A DNA stretch of 64,000 nucleotides from Salipiger bermudensis HTCC2601 (GTDB taxonomy: Bacteria > Pseudomonadota > Alphaproteobacteria > Rhodobacterales > Rhodobacteraceae). Each line of letters opens with the position of its first letter. Within the stretch, counting starts at the first letter, position 1. Location: NCBI RefSeq assembly GCF_000153725.1, contig NZ_DS022276.1, positions 1,516,515 to 1,580,514 of the forward strand, in the 5' to 3' direction. Shown here in pieces: positions 24,032 to 31,770 of the stretch. The position numbers and the translations under genes are program-made. The notes below the pieces were generated by a model. That model made no database searches, was not told the origin of the DNA, and saw only the letters and a program-made list of their open reading frames with translations.

Positions 24032-25332
24032 TCGCGCCGCAGAACCCCGCCGAGGGCATGGTCTGGAAGACCATCGTCTGGACCTGGCCACTCTACGGCA
24101 TCGGCGCGCTCTACGTGGTCGGGCCGGTGCTGGCATGGCTGCTTGCGATGCTGGCGGTGCTGGCGCTCTATCTTGGCCCGGCGATCCGCAGCGACCTGCG
24201 CGCAACCGGGCCAGTGCCGCCGGTGGTCTGGGGCTGGATCCTCGGCATGGCGGTGATGCTGGTGGCGCTCTGGGCCGGGCATCTCGACTGGGGGCTGGGG
24301 CTGAAGAAGACCATCAAGTCCTCGATCGGCTGGGCCAAGGGCTGGGCGCTGCTGGCGCTGTTCCCGCTGGCTGGCGCGGTGCTGCCGATCCGGCGCGAGA
24401 TCCTGATCCGGGCGCAGTGCAAGCTCGGCTTCTACACGCTTTGCCTCGCCCCGAGCCTGCTGATCGCGCCAACGCTGGGCCTGCCCGAGCGCATCTTTAC
24501 CTCGCCGCTCAAGGCCATCGGCGGGCCGGGGCCGGAGTATTTCTCGGTCTACCTCTTCACCTTCGACCCGGCCTCCTGGACGCCGCGCTGGCAGTTCTTC
24601 GCGCCGTGGTCGCCCTTTGCGGCGCTCTTGGGGGTGACCACCGTGCTGTTCGCTCTGGAAGAGAAAGAGAACAAGTGGCGCGCGGCGGGCGTGGCGGCGG
24701 GTGTGCTGATGATCCTCGCCTCGAAGTCGCGCATGGGGCTGGTCGGGCTCGTCGCCTGCACCATCGGGCCGCGGATGATGCCGCTGATCCTCAAGGGATG
24801 GGCGTGGGGCGCCTTCGCCGGGCTGACCGCCTCGATGGCCATCGTCGGGCCTGGGCTCTTGCGCGCCATCGACAGCGGCGTCTCGGCCTTCAAGGGCGCG
24901 CGGGCCGACAGCACCCGCGTGCGCGAGACGCTGCAGCGCATCGCGCATGAGCGCTGGCAGGAGGAGGCGGTGTGGTTCGGCCACGGCACTGTGCATCCGG
25001 GGCCGCATATCGTCGAGTACATGCCCATCGGCAGCCATCACACGTGGTTCGGGCTGCTCTTCGTGAAGGGGCTGACGGGGCTTCTGGCCTTTGCCGTGCC
25101 GCTGGTCTGGCAGATTTGGATCGCGCTGAAGGACGCCGCGCTCGGGCCGCGCGGTCGGCTGCCGCTCGGCATCTGCATGGTGCTGGTGCTGCTCTCGTTC
25201 GGCGAGAATATCGAGATCGAGGCCTATCTCTTGTGGCCGGCGCTGGTGGTGCTGGGCCTGCACGCCCGCGAGGTCGCGGATGCGCGGGCCGAAACCCGGC
25301 CAGCGCCCCAAACAGAGCCTGTTGCGGCCTGA
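24028..25332 (+). CDS. O-antigen ligase/polymerase-like membrane protein
   Basis: A 434-residue polytopic protein with about ten hydrophobic segments and a large periplasmic loop (about residues 280-335) containing HERWQEEAVWFGHGT and IGSHHTWFGLLFVKG, the general layout of Wzy/WaaL-type polymerases and ligases (conserved Arg/His in the loop). Translational coupling to the GumC-like gene (ATGA overlap) supports a role in polymerising the exported repeat unit. No closer family can be named by eye; reading frames extending further upstream belong to the GumC frame and are spurious. It is convergent with the kpsF/kdsA remnant only 1 bp away. Confidence 0.8.
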   Translation: MIAPQNPAEGMVWKTIVWTWPLYGIGALYVVGPVLAWLLAMLAVLALYLGPAIRSDLRATGPVPPVVWGWILGMAVMLVALWAGHLDWGLGLKKTIKSSIGWAKGWALLALFPLAGAVLPIRREILIRAQCKLGFYTLCLAPSLLIAPTLGLPERIFTSPLKAIGGPGPEYFSVYLFTFDPASWTPRWQFFAPWSPFAALLGVTTVLFALEEKENKWRAAGVAAGVLMILASKSRMGLVGLVACTIGPRMMPLILKGWAWGAFAGLTASMAIVGPGLLRAIDSGVSAFKGARADSTRVRETLQRIAHERWQEEAVWFGHGTVHPGPHIVEYMPIGSHHTWFGLLFVKGLTGLLAFAVPLVWQIWIALKDAALGPRGRLPLGICMVLVLLSFGENIEIEAYLLWPALVVLGLHAREVADARAETRPAPQTEPVAA

Positions 25333-25333
25333 C

Positions 25334-25666
25334 TTAGCCCGCCTTGGTCAGATCGTCGATCGCCCGAAGACCTTTCAGCAACCGCCCGAGATCCGAGATC
25401 GGCACCATGTTGGGGTCGTCCGAGGGGGCGTTGTCGGGGTCTTCGTGGGTCTCGATGAAGACCGCCCCCGCGCCCACCGCCAGCGCGGCGCGCGCCAGCG
25501 GTTCGACGAACTGGCGCTGGCCGCCCGAGCTTGCGCCCTGACCGCCGGGAAGCTGCACCGAATGGGTGGCGTCGAAGGCAGCGGGCAACTCCTCTGCCAG
25601 ACGGGTCAGCGCCTGGGCCTCGGTCGCAAGCACCGTGCGGGCGATTTCGGAAGAGGTCTGGGACAT
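25334..25666 (-). pseudogene. Chimeric remnant: KpsF/KdsD N-terminus joined to KdsA C-terminus
   Basis: A 110-residue in-frame ORF made of two unlike parts. Residues 1-31 ([20 protein letters not shown]) match the start of arabinose-5-phosphate isomerases (KpsF/KdsD). From about residue 31, [34 protein letters not shown] and NMVPISDL are the last third of KDO-8-phosphate synthase (KdsA), including its C-terminal metal/substrate segments. Both enzymes act in KDO synthesis and their genes are often neighbours, so a deletion between them would give this chimera. It lacks the KdsA barrel N-terminus and the isomerase domain, so neither activity is expected. It keeps an open frame but a weak start signal. 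Confidence 0.75.
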
Positions 25667-26001
25667 GGATCTACCGTCAATGAATCTTGTCGCCTGTTAC
25701 CTTGCAATGCGGGCGCTGTCCAATTGCGGCTGCCAAAGTGACGCGAGGGGCCGCAGAGCCTTTGCCCCGACTCGAAGCTGACGTATGGTAAACACGCTGT
25801 GATTGTTTCGCTTTCGGAGGCTCGCCGCTCCCTTGCGTCATAATCGCCTTAGGGATGTGTTTTGTCCTTGTATTGTGGTCCGGTCGCAACATTCAGCGGC
25901 CATTTGCGGTATCATAGGACCGCGTTTGCCGCGCGCTCTACAAATGCAACGCCGGTTTTGTTACCCCATGGAAAACAATAAAGAGAGCAGGCACAGGCAA
26001 G
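25667..26001. other. Upstream region of the Hint-domain gene
   Basis: About 335 bp, relatively AT-rich, between the divergent kpsF/kdsA remnant and the Hint-domain gene. No gene, repeat or clear operator was found; it must contain the Hint gene promoter. Confidence 0.5.
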
Positions 26002-27066
26002 ATGGGAACGGGCATCAAGGGCACGTTCGTCATATCCTGGTCACAAACACTGGTAGACGGTTTCGAGTGCGCAGGGTTTTCGTCGCTTCGTGTCGGAGCG
26101 GCATGGGCATGGCGCGGCGAGTCTGTTCGGGTGGATGGGCCTTCGGGGCTCCTCGAGCTTGATCGTGCGGATGACGTTGTCGACATCCGCCGTCGCGCGG
26201 CGCAGATGGTGCGCCGGCTTGTGGGGGCCGCGGTGACGAACAACAGCCGTCTCGACACGGTCGAGGTCGGACATCCTCTTTCGGAGAGCAGTTTCATCGT
26301 CACCGACGGTGCGCAGACCTATACGGTCACGCTGATCCAGGTGGATGGCGCGGCGCGTCCGCTGCTGATGTTCCTCAACGAGATCCCGCCGCGGGGTGTC
26401 GATCTCTGGGTTGTGCATGCGTCGCTCGGGCCGCTGGCCAGGCATGAGGGCGCGGAGCAGTCTGGCGGGGTGATCTGCTTCACCCCGGGCACCCGTATCC
26501 AGACCCCGACCGGCCCCGTACCGGTCGAAGCGCTGCGCGAGGGCGACCTGATCCAGACCAAGGACAACGGCCCGCAGGAGGTGCAGTGGGTCGGCAGCCG
26601 CCGGATGACCGGGGCGCGTCTCTTCGCCATGCCCAGGCTGCGCCCGGTGCGCATCCGCGCCGGCGCCTTCGGGATCGAGCGCCCCGACGAGGAGTTCCTG
26701 GTTTCGCCCGAGCACCGGATGCTGGTGACAGGTCCTGCAGCGCGGGCGCTGTTCAACACCGAAGAGGTGCTGGTGCGGGCCTCGGACCTGGTGAACGGAC
26801 GCACCGTGGTGCGGGATCTGGCGGTGCGCGAGGTGACCTACGTGCACCTGCTGCTGCCGCGCCACGAGGTGCTGTTTGCCAACGGGGTCGAGACCGAGAG
26901 CTTCCATCCCTCGAACACCGCGCTGACCACGTTGCGTGACGCAGACAGGATGCGGCTTCTGGCGATGATGCCGGAGATCGATCACAGCCCGCAGAGCTAT
27001 GGGGGCTTTGCCCGGCGCAATCTCTCGGAATCGGAAGCGGCGATCCTGATGCACGAGGCCGCCTGA
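26002..27066 (+). CDS. Hint (Hedgehog/intein) domain-containing protein
   Basis: A 354-residue protein with a roughly 150-residue N-terminal beta-rich region and a Hint domain from about residue 155: CFTPGTRIQTPTGPVPVEAL, LREGDLIQTKDNGPQEVQW, then SPEHRMLVTG and LPRHEVLFANGVETESF. The Cys and the HRM/HEV histidine positions needed for Hint chemistry are present. In Rhodobacterales such proteins are common and often accompany secreted adhesins or RTX proteins; whether they self-cleave is not known. No signal peptide is seen, so export would need a type I C-terminal signal or none. It stands alone in its own transcription unit. Confidence 0.88.
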   Translation: MGTGIKGTFVISWSQTLVDGFECAGFSSLRVGAAWAWRGESVRVDGPSGLLELDRADDVVDIRRRAAQMVRRLVGAAVTNNSRLDTVEVGHPLSESSFIVTDGAQTYTVTLIQVDGAARPLLMFLNEIPPRGVDLWVVHASLGPLARHEGAEQSGGVICFTPGTRIQTPTGPVPVEALREGDLIQTKDNGPQEVQWVGSRRMTGARLFAMPRLRPVRIRAGAFGIERPDEEFLVSPEHRMLVTGPAARALFNTEEVLVRASDLVNGRTVVRDLAVREVTYVHLLLPRHEVLFANGVETESFHPSNTALTTLRDADRMRLLAMMPEIDHSPQSYGGFARRNLSESEAAILMHEAA

Positions 27067-27100
27067 GGGGGCGGGACATCGTGGGCTCAGTCAGGGTGGC

Positions 27101-27601
27101 TCAGTCGCGGATCTCGTCCGGCGCGACGCCCCAGAGCGCCGATTTCGGGGCCCAGCCATCATAGCCGCCGGCCGAAAGCTCGCACCACGCGGTTTCGCAT
27201 TTGCCGAGGCGGGCAACCACGCCGAGCGCCAGCTTGGCATTGACCGGCGCAGCCGCGTCCGGGCGGCCATGCAGTTCGAGCATGTCCTGCTGCACCAGCA
27301 CGGTGCGCACGCCCGACAGAAGCGAGTAATGCACCCAGCCGCCGGCACCGTCGGCATCGCGCACGCGGCGCCAGTGGCCATACTCGGCGGTGATCTCGAG
27401 CGGCATGTCGCGGCGGGTGTAGATCCAGTCGATGCGGTGGGTGAGCGACGGGCCGCGGCGCACGTTGCCCTCGGACGCCTTCATCGACACGTAGCGCGGC
27501 AAGGGCAGATTGGTGACCGGGCCACGCTCGTCGGTGGCGGCGGAGACGGTACCGGTCAACAGGGCGGCCATCAGCCCCACGATCAAAGCGGCCATGCGCA
27601 T
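27101..27601 (-). CDS. Exported SH3-domain protein
   Basis: A 166-residue protein with a Sec signal (MAALIVGLMAALLTGTVSAA) and two bacterial SH3-like domains: VSMKASEGNVRRGPSLTHRI with WIYTRRDMPLEITAEYGHWR and GWVHYSLLSG, then MLELHGRPDAAAPVNAKL with CETAWCELSAGGYDGWAPKS. This is the SH3_4/COG3807 type found in the periplasm of many alphaproteobacteria; function unknown. The start is the ATG at 27601; longer readings are antisense to the hydroxyacid dehydrogenase. Divergent from that gene by about 105 bp. Confidence 0.88.
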   Translation of the reverse strand: MRMAALIVGLMAALLTGTVSAATDERGPVTNLPLPRYVSMKASEGNVRRGPSLTHRIDWIYTRRDMPLEITAEYGHWRRVRDADGAGGWVHYSLLSGVRTVLVQQDMLELHGRPDAAAPVNAKLALGVVARLGKCETAWCELSAGGYDGWAPKSALWGVAPDEIRD

Positions 27602-27706
27602 TTCACTGTCCTGCCCGAGTTTTTCAGGCGGGGTTCTTGTGCCCCGCACGCTCATGGGACACTGTGCCATCGGAGACGAGCAGTGGAAAGGGAGGGGAGG
27701 CGCGCC

Positions 27707-28693
27707 ATGCCTCAGAAACGCCTGAGTGTTGTCGTGACGCGACGCTTGCCCGAAGCGGTCGAGACGCGTTTGAGCGAGCTGTTCAACGTGACCCTGCGTG
27801 AAAGCGACACGCCGATGTCGCGTGCCGAGCTGGCCGAAGCCATGGCCGAGTGCGACGTGTTGGTGCCGACCATCACCGACCCGATCGATGCCGGGCTGAT
27901 CGGTCAGGCCGGTGAGCGGCTCAAGCTGATCGCGAATTACGGTGCCGGGGTTGATCACATCGACGTCGAGACCGCCCGCCGTCGCGGCATTCTTGTGTCG
28001 AACACGCCCGGCGTGATGACCGACGATACCGCCGACATGGTCATGGGGCTGATGCTCGCGGTGACCCGGCGGATGCAGGAGGGGCTTGCGGTGATGCAGG
28101 CCGGCACGTGGGAGGGCTGGGCGCCCAATGCCTTCCTCGGCACGCGGCTGGGCGGCAAGCGGCTGGGCATCCTCGGCATGGGCCGGATCGGTCAGGCGGT
28201 GGCCAAGCGCGCGCAGGCCTTCGGGATGCAGATCCATTATCACAACCGCCGCCGCCTGCGCCCCGAGACCGAGGACGCCTTTGAGGCGACCTACTGGGAG
28301 AGCCTCGACCAGATGGTGGCGCGGATGGACGTGATCTCGGTGAACTGCCCGCACACGCCCTCGACCTTCCACCTGCTCAACGCGCGCCGGCTGAAGCTGA
28401 TGAAGCCCTCTGCGGTGTTGGTGAATACCTCGCGCGGCGAGGTCATCGACGAGAGCGCGCTGACCCGAATGCTCAAGGCGGGCGAACTGGCGGGTGCCGG
28501 TCTCGACGTCTACCAGCACGGCATCAAGGGCAATCCCGAGCTCGTCAACATGCCCAACGTGGTGATGCTGCCGCATATGGGCTCGGCCACCATCGAGGGC
28601 CGGATCGAAATGGGCGAGAAGGTGCTGCTCAACGTCAAGACCTTCGCCGATGGCCACCGGCCGCCGGATCAGGTCGTTCCCGCCATGCACTGA
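27707..28693 (+). CDS. D-isomer-specific 2-hydroxyacid dehydrogenase (glyoxylate/hydroxypyruvate reductase-like)
   Basis: A 328-residue NAD(P)-dependent reductase. The substrate domain has NYGAGVDHIDVETARRRGI; the nucleotide domain has the Rossmann motif LGILGMGRIGQAVAKRA at about 150-166; catalytic Arg lies in VNTSRGEVIDESAL, Glu in the GLDVYQHG region, and His in MLPHMGSAT. The enzyme likely reduces glyoxylate or hydroxypyruvate (family knowledge; substrate not proven). The start is the ATG at 27707, after GGGAGGGGAGG. A GGCCGGCC hairpin follows the stop. Confidence 0.92.
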   Translation: MPQKRLSVVVTRRLPEAVETRLSELFNVTLRESDTPMSRAELAEAMAECDVLVPTITDPIDAGLIGQAGERLKLIANYGAGVDHIDVETARRRGILVSNTPGVMTDDTADMVMGLMLAVTRRMQEGLAVMQAGTWEGWAPNAFLGTRLGGKRLGILGMGRIGQAVAKRAQAFGMQIHYHNRRRLRPETEDAFEATYWESLDQMVARMDVISVNCPHTPSTFHLLNARRLKLMKPSAVLVNTSRGEVIDESALTRMLKAGELAGAGLDVYQHGIKGNPELVNMPNVVMLPHMGSATIEGRIEMGEKVLLNVKTFADGHRPPDQVVPAMH

Positions 28694-28702
28694 CCTGTCT
28701 CG

Positions 28703-28722
28703 GGCCGGCCTCTGGGCCGGCC
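28703..28722 (+). terminator. Terminator-like hairpin after the hydroxyacid dehydrogenase
   Basis: GGCCGGCC-TCTG-GGCCGGCC, 8 pairs and a 4-nt loop, starting 10 bp after the stop codon and followed by TGATCGTTT. The short T-run makes it a reasonable intrinsic terminator. Confidence 0.6.
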
Positions 28723-28858
28723 TGATCGTTTCGAAAGACCTAAGCTTTCGGAGAGCTTTGTGGGCAAGCGCCCCGCTATCGCCGCTTTTGCATGCCCTCC
28801 CGCGCCATTGCCGCGGATCACTGTGCCCCTCGTGAGTGTGTCACGGGCTGAACAGTGA

Positions 28859-29800
28859 GTGAGAACAGTGCTAGGTTATATCTTCGAACGTCTTATCAAA
28901 CCTGTCTCGGAGGGCGGTGCGGCTGTCGCATCGGACCTCGGGATCGAATCCATGGAGGGGGCCGAGCGATCCGAGGCCGGAGAGCACCATGAGAGCCTCG
29001 AAGAGGAGCTCGAGGCCGAGGCCAACGCCTCGTATGGGGACGAGCTTTTCCACGGTCGCCGCATGGGCGGTCTTTCGGCAATGAAATTCGAAGGCGATGG
29101 CAGCGTGCGCGGCCTTCGCAACGCCGTCGTCAGCCTCGGCTATGTGGTGCCGCTCGGGATGGTGGATGCCGCCGAGGAAACGGCGCAGGAGCGCGCCATC
29201 AGGATGTGGCAGGCAGATGCGGACGGCGAGAGGACCGGGCTGGCCCCCGATGAGCTGACCGGGACTCTGGAGGGAGACGAGGCCGGTCCGTCGGCGCCGA
29301 TCCTGTCACCGTCCGTGTCGCGCCTTATCGAGGGGGACGTTGAGGAAAGGCGTCCGACTGCTGCAGGTCCGTCACCCGACGGGGCCGACGGGCTGGCACC
29401 GACCCTGGGCCCGGATCAGGCCGCAGGCGACCTGCCAGACGCGGTGCTTTCGATTTCCGAGCCGTCCTCTCCAGCGCCTCAGTGGTTCACCACCGTTGCG
29501 GCAAGCAATCTGGTCGTCGGGCCAGCCTCGGCCCCGGAACTTGCCGAGATCGCGCTGTTCCTTGCAGAGGACGCCCCCGAGGTCTTCGAGTTCTACGCGC
29601 CGCAGGAGCGTCCCGAGGCGACGGTCGCCGACGGTGAACCGCCGCAGGACGACGCCATGGTCGAACTGCTGATGGCCGAGGTGATGCGCGAGATCCACGA
29701 TGAGCATGAAGCGTTCGCGTTTGCGGACGAGCCCGGCCACGGCGCGCAGTTGGACGATCACGCGCAGGGCCACTTCGCGGATCACGCCGACATCGCGTAA
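28859..29800 (+). CDS. Acidic protein of unknown function
   Basis: A 313-residue, strongly acidic protein (start GTG at 28859, LGYIFERLIKPVSEGGAAVA). It has no signal peptide or membrane span. The middle is low-complexity and proline/alanine-rich; the end is rich in His/Asp/Glu (HDEHEAFAFADEPGHGAQLD, HAQGHFADHADI), which could bind metal. I do not recognise a family. Third-position GC is that of real genes, so the frame is probably translated. It stands alone between terminators. Possible roles such as a type I-secreted or metal-buffering protein are speculation. Confidence 0.6.
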   Translation: MRTVLGYIFERLIKPVSEGGAAVASDLGIESMEGAERSEAGEHHESLEEELEAEANASYGDELFHGRRMGGLSAMKFEGDGSVRGLRNAVVSLGYVVPLGMVDAAEETAQERAIRMWQADADGERTGLAPDELTGTLEGDEAGPSAPILSPSVSRLIEGDVEERRPTAAGPSPDGADGLAPTLGPDQAAGDLPDAVLSISEPSSPAPQWFTTVAASNLVVGPASAPELAEIALFLAEDAPEVFEFYAPQERPEATVADGEPPQDDAMVELLMAEVMREIHDEHEAFAFADEPGHGAQLDDHAQGHFADHADIA

Positions 29801-29817
29801 GCCATCCCGCGCAGATC

Positions 29818-29850
29818 GAAAAAGCGCCCGCCCTTGTCGGGGCGGGCGCT
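29818..29850 (-). terminator. Intrinsic terminator of leuA (probably bidirectional)
   Basis: AGCGCCCGCCC pairs with GGGCGGGCGCT around a 6-nt loop, 11 bp, starting 16 bp after the leuA stop. On the minus strand it is followed by TTTTT, a complete intrinsic terminator. It also serves the convergent gene ending at 29800. Confidence 0.9.
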
Positions 29851-29865
29851 GGCGGTTCCCTTGGA

Positions 29866-31431
29866 TCAGCCGATGTCCTTGTAGCTGATTTCCTTCTGGT
29901 CGGTGCCGGTCTTGCTGCGGCGCACGTGAAGGCGGTTGAGCGCGTTCACATAAGCCTTGGCCGAGGCATAGACCGTGTCGGTATCGGCGGACTGGCCGGT
30001 GGCGATCTTGCCGTCTTCCTCGAGCCGGACCGACACGGTGGCCTGCGCGTCGGTGCCCTCGGTCACCGCGTGCACCTGGTAGAGCTGCAGCCGGGCCTTG
30101 TTGGGGTAGAGCGCGCGCACCGCCTTGAAGGTGGCGTCGACCGGGCCGTCGCCGTGCTCGGTGGCCGACATCTCTTCGCCGCCGACCTCCATTTCGAGGG
30201 TGGCTTCCGCAGGGCCGCCAGTGCCACAGGTCACCTTGAGCGAGACGATCTCGAGGTGATCGGCGCCATCGGTCATCGCGGCGGTCACGAGCGCGAGGAT
30301 GTCCTCGTCGTAGACCTCCTTCTTGCGGTCGGCGAGGTCCTTGAACCGCACGAAGATGTCCTTGAGCTGGTTGTCACCGACCTCGGTGCCGAGCTCCTTG
30401 AGCTTGGCGCGGAGCGCGGCGCGGCCCGAGTGCTTGCCGAGCGGCAGCGAGGTGCCGGCGAGGCCCACGTCCTCGGGCCGCATGATCTCGAAGGTCTCGG
30501 CGTTCTTGAGCATGCCGTCCTGGTGGATGCCGCTCTCATGCGCGAAGGCGTTCTTGCCGACGATGGCCTTGTTGAACTGAACCGGGAAGCCCGACACCGT
30601 CGAGACCCGGCGCGAGATCTGCATGATCTTGCGGGTGTCGATCTCGGTGTCGAAGGGCATGATGTCGCCGCGGGTGCGCAGCGCCATGACCACCTCTTCG
30701 AGCGCGGTGTTGCCGGCGCGCTCGCCAAGGCCGTTGATGGTGCACTCGATCTGCCGCGCGCCCGCTTCGACCGCGGCGAGCGAGTTCGCCGTCGCCATGC
30801 CGAGATCGTTGTGACAGTGGGTCGAGAAGATCACCTCGTCGGCGCCGGGCACGGTCTCGATCAGGCGGCGGATGAGGTTCGCAGATTCGCGCGGTGCGGT
30901 GTAGCCCACTGTGTCGGGGATGTTGATCGTGGTGGCGCCGGCCTTGATGGCGATCTCGATCACCCGGCAGAGATAATCGAACTCGGTGCGGGTGGCGTCC
31001 ATCGGCGACCATTGCACGTTGTCGCAGAGGTTGCGGGCGTGGGTCACGGTCTCGAAGATTCGCTCGGCCATCTCGTCCTGGGTGAGGTCGGGAATGGCGC
31101 GGTGCAGCGGCGAGGTGCCGATGAAGGTGTGGATGCGCGGGCGCGGCGCGCGCTTCACGGCCTCCCAGCAGCGGTCGATATCCGGAAGCTGGGCGCGGGC
31201 GAGGCCGCAGATCACCGATTCCTTGCTGCGCTCGGCGATCTCGGCGACGGCCTTGAAGTCGCCCTCGGAGGCGATCGGGAAGCCCGCCTCGATGATGTCG
31301 ACGCCCATGTCTTCGAGAAGCTCGGCGATCTCGAGCTTTTCGTCATGGGTCATGGTGGCGCCGGGCGATTGTTCGCCGTCGCGGAGCGTCGTGTCGAAAA
31401 TGTACACGCGGTCTTTGGTCTGGTCGGTCAT
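29866..31431 (-). CDS. leuA: 2-isopropylmalate synthase
   Basis: Condenses acetyl-CoA with 2-ketoisovalerate, the first committed step of leucine synthesis. The 521-residue protein has the catalytic barrel start DTTLRDGEQSPGATM, SEGDFKAVAEIAERSKESVI, THCHNDLGMATANSLAAVEA with the metal-binding histidines, INGLGERAGNTALEEV, and NAFAHESGIHQDGMLKN. The C-terminal LeuA regulatory domain (about 400-510: LVTAAMTDGADHLEIVSLKV, VDATFKAVRALYPNKARLQL) is complete, so leucine feedback inhibition is expected. Upstream is a leucine-rich leader peptide with alternative RNA stems, indicating attenuation. Confidence 0.97.
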   Translation of the reverse strand: MTDQTKDRVYIFDTTLRDGEQSPGATMTHDEKLEIAELLEDMGVDIIEAGFPIASEGDFKAVAEIAERSKESVICGLARAQLPDIDRCWEAVKRAPRPRIHTFIGTSPLHRAIPDLTQDEMAERIFETVTHARNLCDNVQWSPMDATRTEFDYLCRVIEIAIKAGATTINIPDTVGYTAPRESANLIRRLIETVPGADEVIFSTHCHNDLGMATANSLAAVEAGARQIECTINGLGERAGNTALEEVVMALRTRGDIMPFDTEIDTRKIMQISRRVSTVSGFPVQFNKAIVGKNAFAHESGIHQDGMLKNAETFEIMRPEDVGLAGTSLPLGKHSGRAALRAKLKELGTEVGDNQLKDIFVRFKDLADRKKEVYDEDILALVTAAMTDGADHLEIVSLKVTCGTGGPAEATLEMEVGGEEMSATEHGDGPVDATFKAVRALYPNKARLQLYQVHAVTEGTDAQATVSVRLEEDGKIATGQSADTDTVYASAKAYVNALNRLHVRRSKTGTDQKEISYKDIG

Positions 31432-31530
31432 GTCACTGAATCTCTTGTTGGTCTTCGTCCTGGTGTCTCGCCGGCGCGAAACGATGCCTCCTCTGAGCGG
31501 TCGCGCCGGGTGACTGCGCGCTCAGAGGCG
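31432..31530 (-). promoter_or_regulatory. leuA leader RNA with two interleaved stems
   Basis: In minus-strand order: arm CCTCTGAGCG (31528-31519, contains the leader-peptide stop), arm CCGGCGCGA (31509-31501), arm CGCTCAGAGG (31499-31490), arm TCGCGCCGG (31479-31471). The first pairs perfectly with the third (10 bp), the second with the fourth (9 bp); because they interleave, the stems are mutually exclusive or form a pseudoknot. A ribosome at the leucine codons or at the stop would cover the first arm. No T-run follows, so control may act on translation or Rho. Confidence 0.65.
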
Positions 31531-31611
31531 GATTAGGAGAAGACGCAGGCCAAGCGCAAGCGTCGCGCCGAGGGCACGGGAGATTGCAGCGATATGGCCG
31601 GTGGTCATCAT
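31522..31611 (-). CDS. leu operon leader peptide
   Basis: A 29-residue ORF beginning MMTTGHIAAISRALG and ending with eight leucines overall, seven in the last 12 residues, including consecutive CTT-CTC-CTA (CTA is rare in this GC-rich genome). Its stop lies inside the first arm of the leader RNA stem. Upstream, TATAGT at 31624-31619 with TTTTCA 16 bp before it would start transcription at or next to the A of the ATG, i.e. a leaderless message; no Shine-Dalgarno is present. It fits classical amino-acid attenuation of leuA, 90 bp downstream. Confidence 0.72.
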   Translation of the reverse strand: MMTTGHIAAISRALGATLALGLRLLLIRL

Positions 31612-31618
31612 GTGGCGG

Positions 31619-31646
31619 ACTATACGCGCAATCGAACGAATGAAAA
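31619..31646 (-). promoter_or_regulatory. Putative leuA promoter
   Basis: On the minus strand TTTTCA - 16 bp - TATAGT. The -10 ends 7 bp before the leader-peptide ATG, placing the transcript start at about that codon. Moderate match to a sigma-70 promoter. Confidence 0.5.
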
Positions 31647-31770
31647 CCCGCAAAATGCCGCGATTGTTGCTGCCACAGGTGGCAGCGGGGCAGGGACCCG
31701 AGACAAGGCTTGAGCGTGGCGTCACGCCCGCCATATTGGAGGTCATGGCCGACCATCCGGGAGAGATCAT

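Noticed and set aside
22642-25332. Long plus-strand ORF covering GumC and ligase genes in one frame
   Set aside because: Only its last 434 codons are the ligase-like gene; the upstream part is out of frame with GumC and lacks features. The real start is the ATG at 24028.
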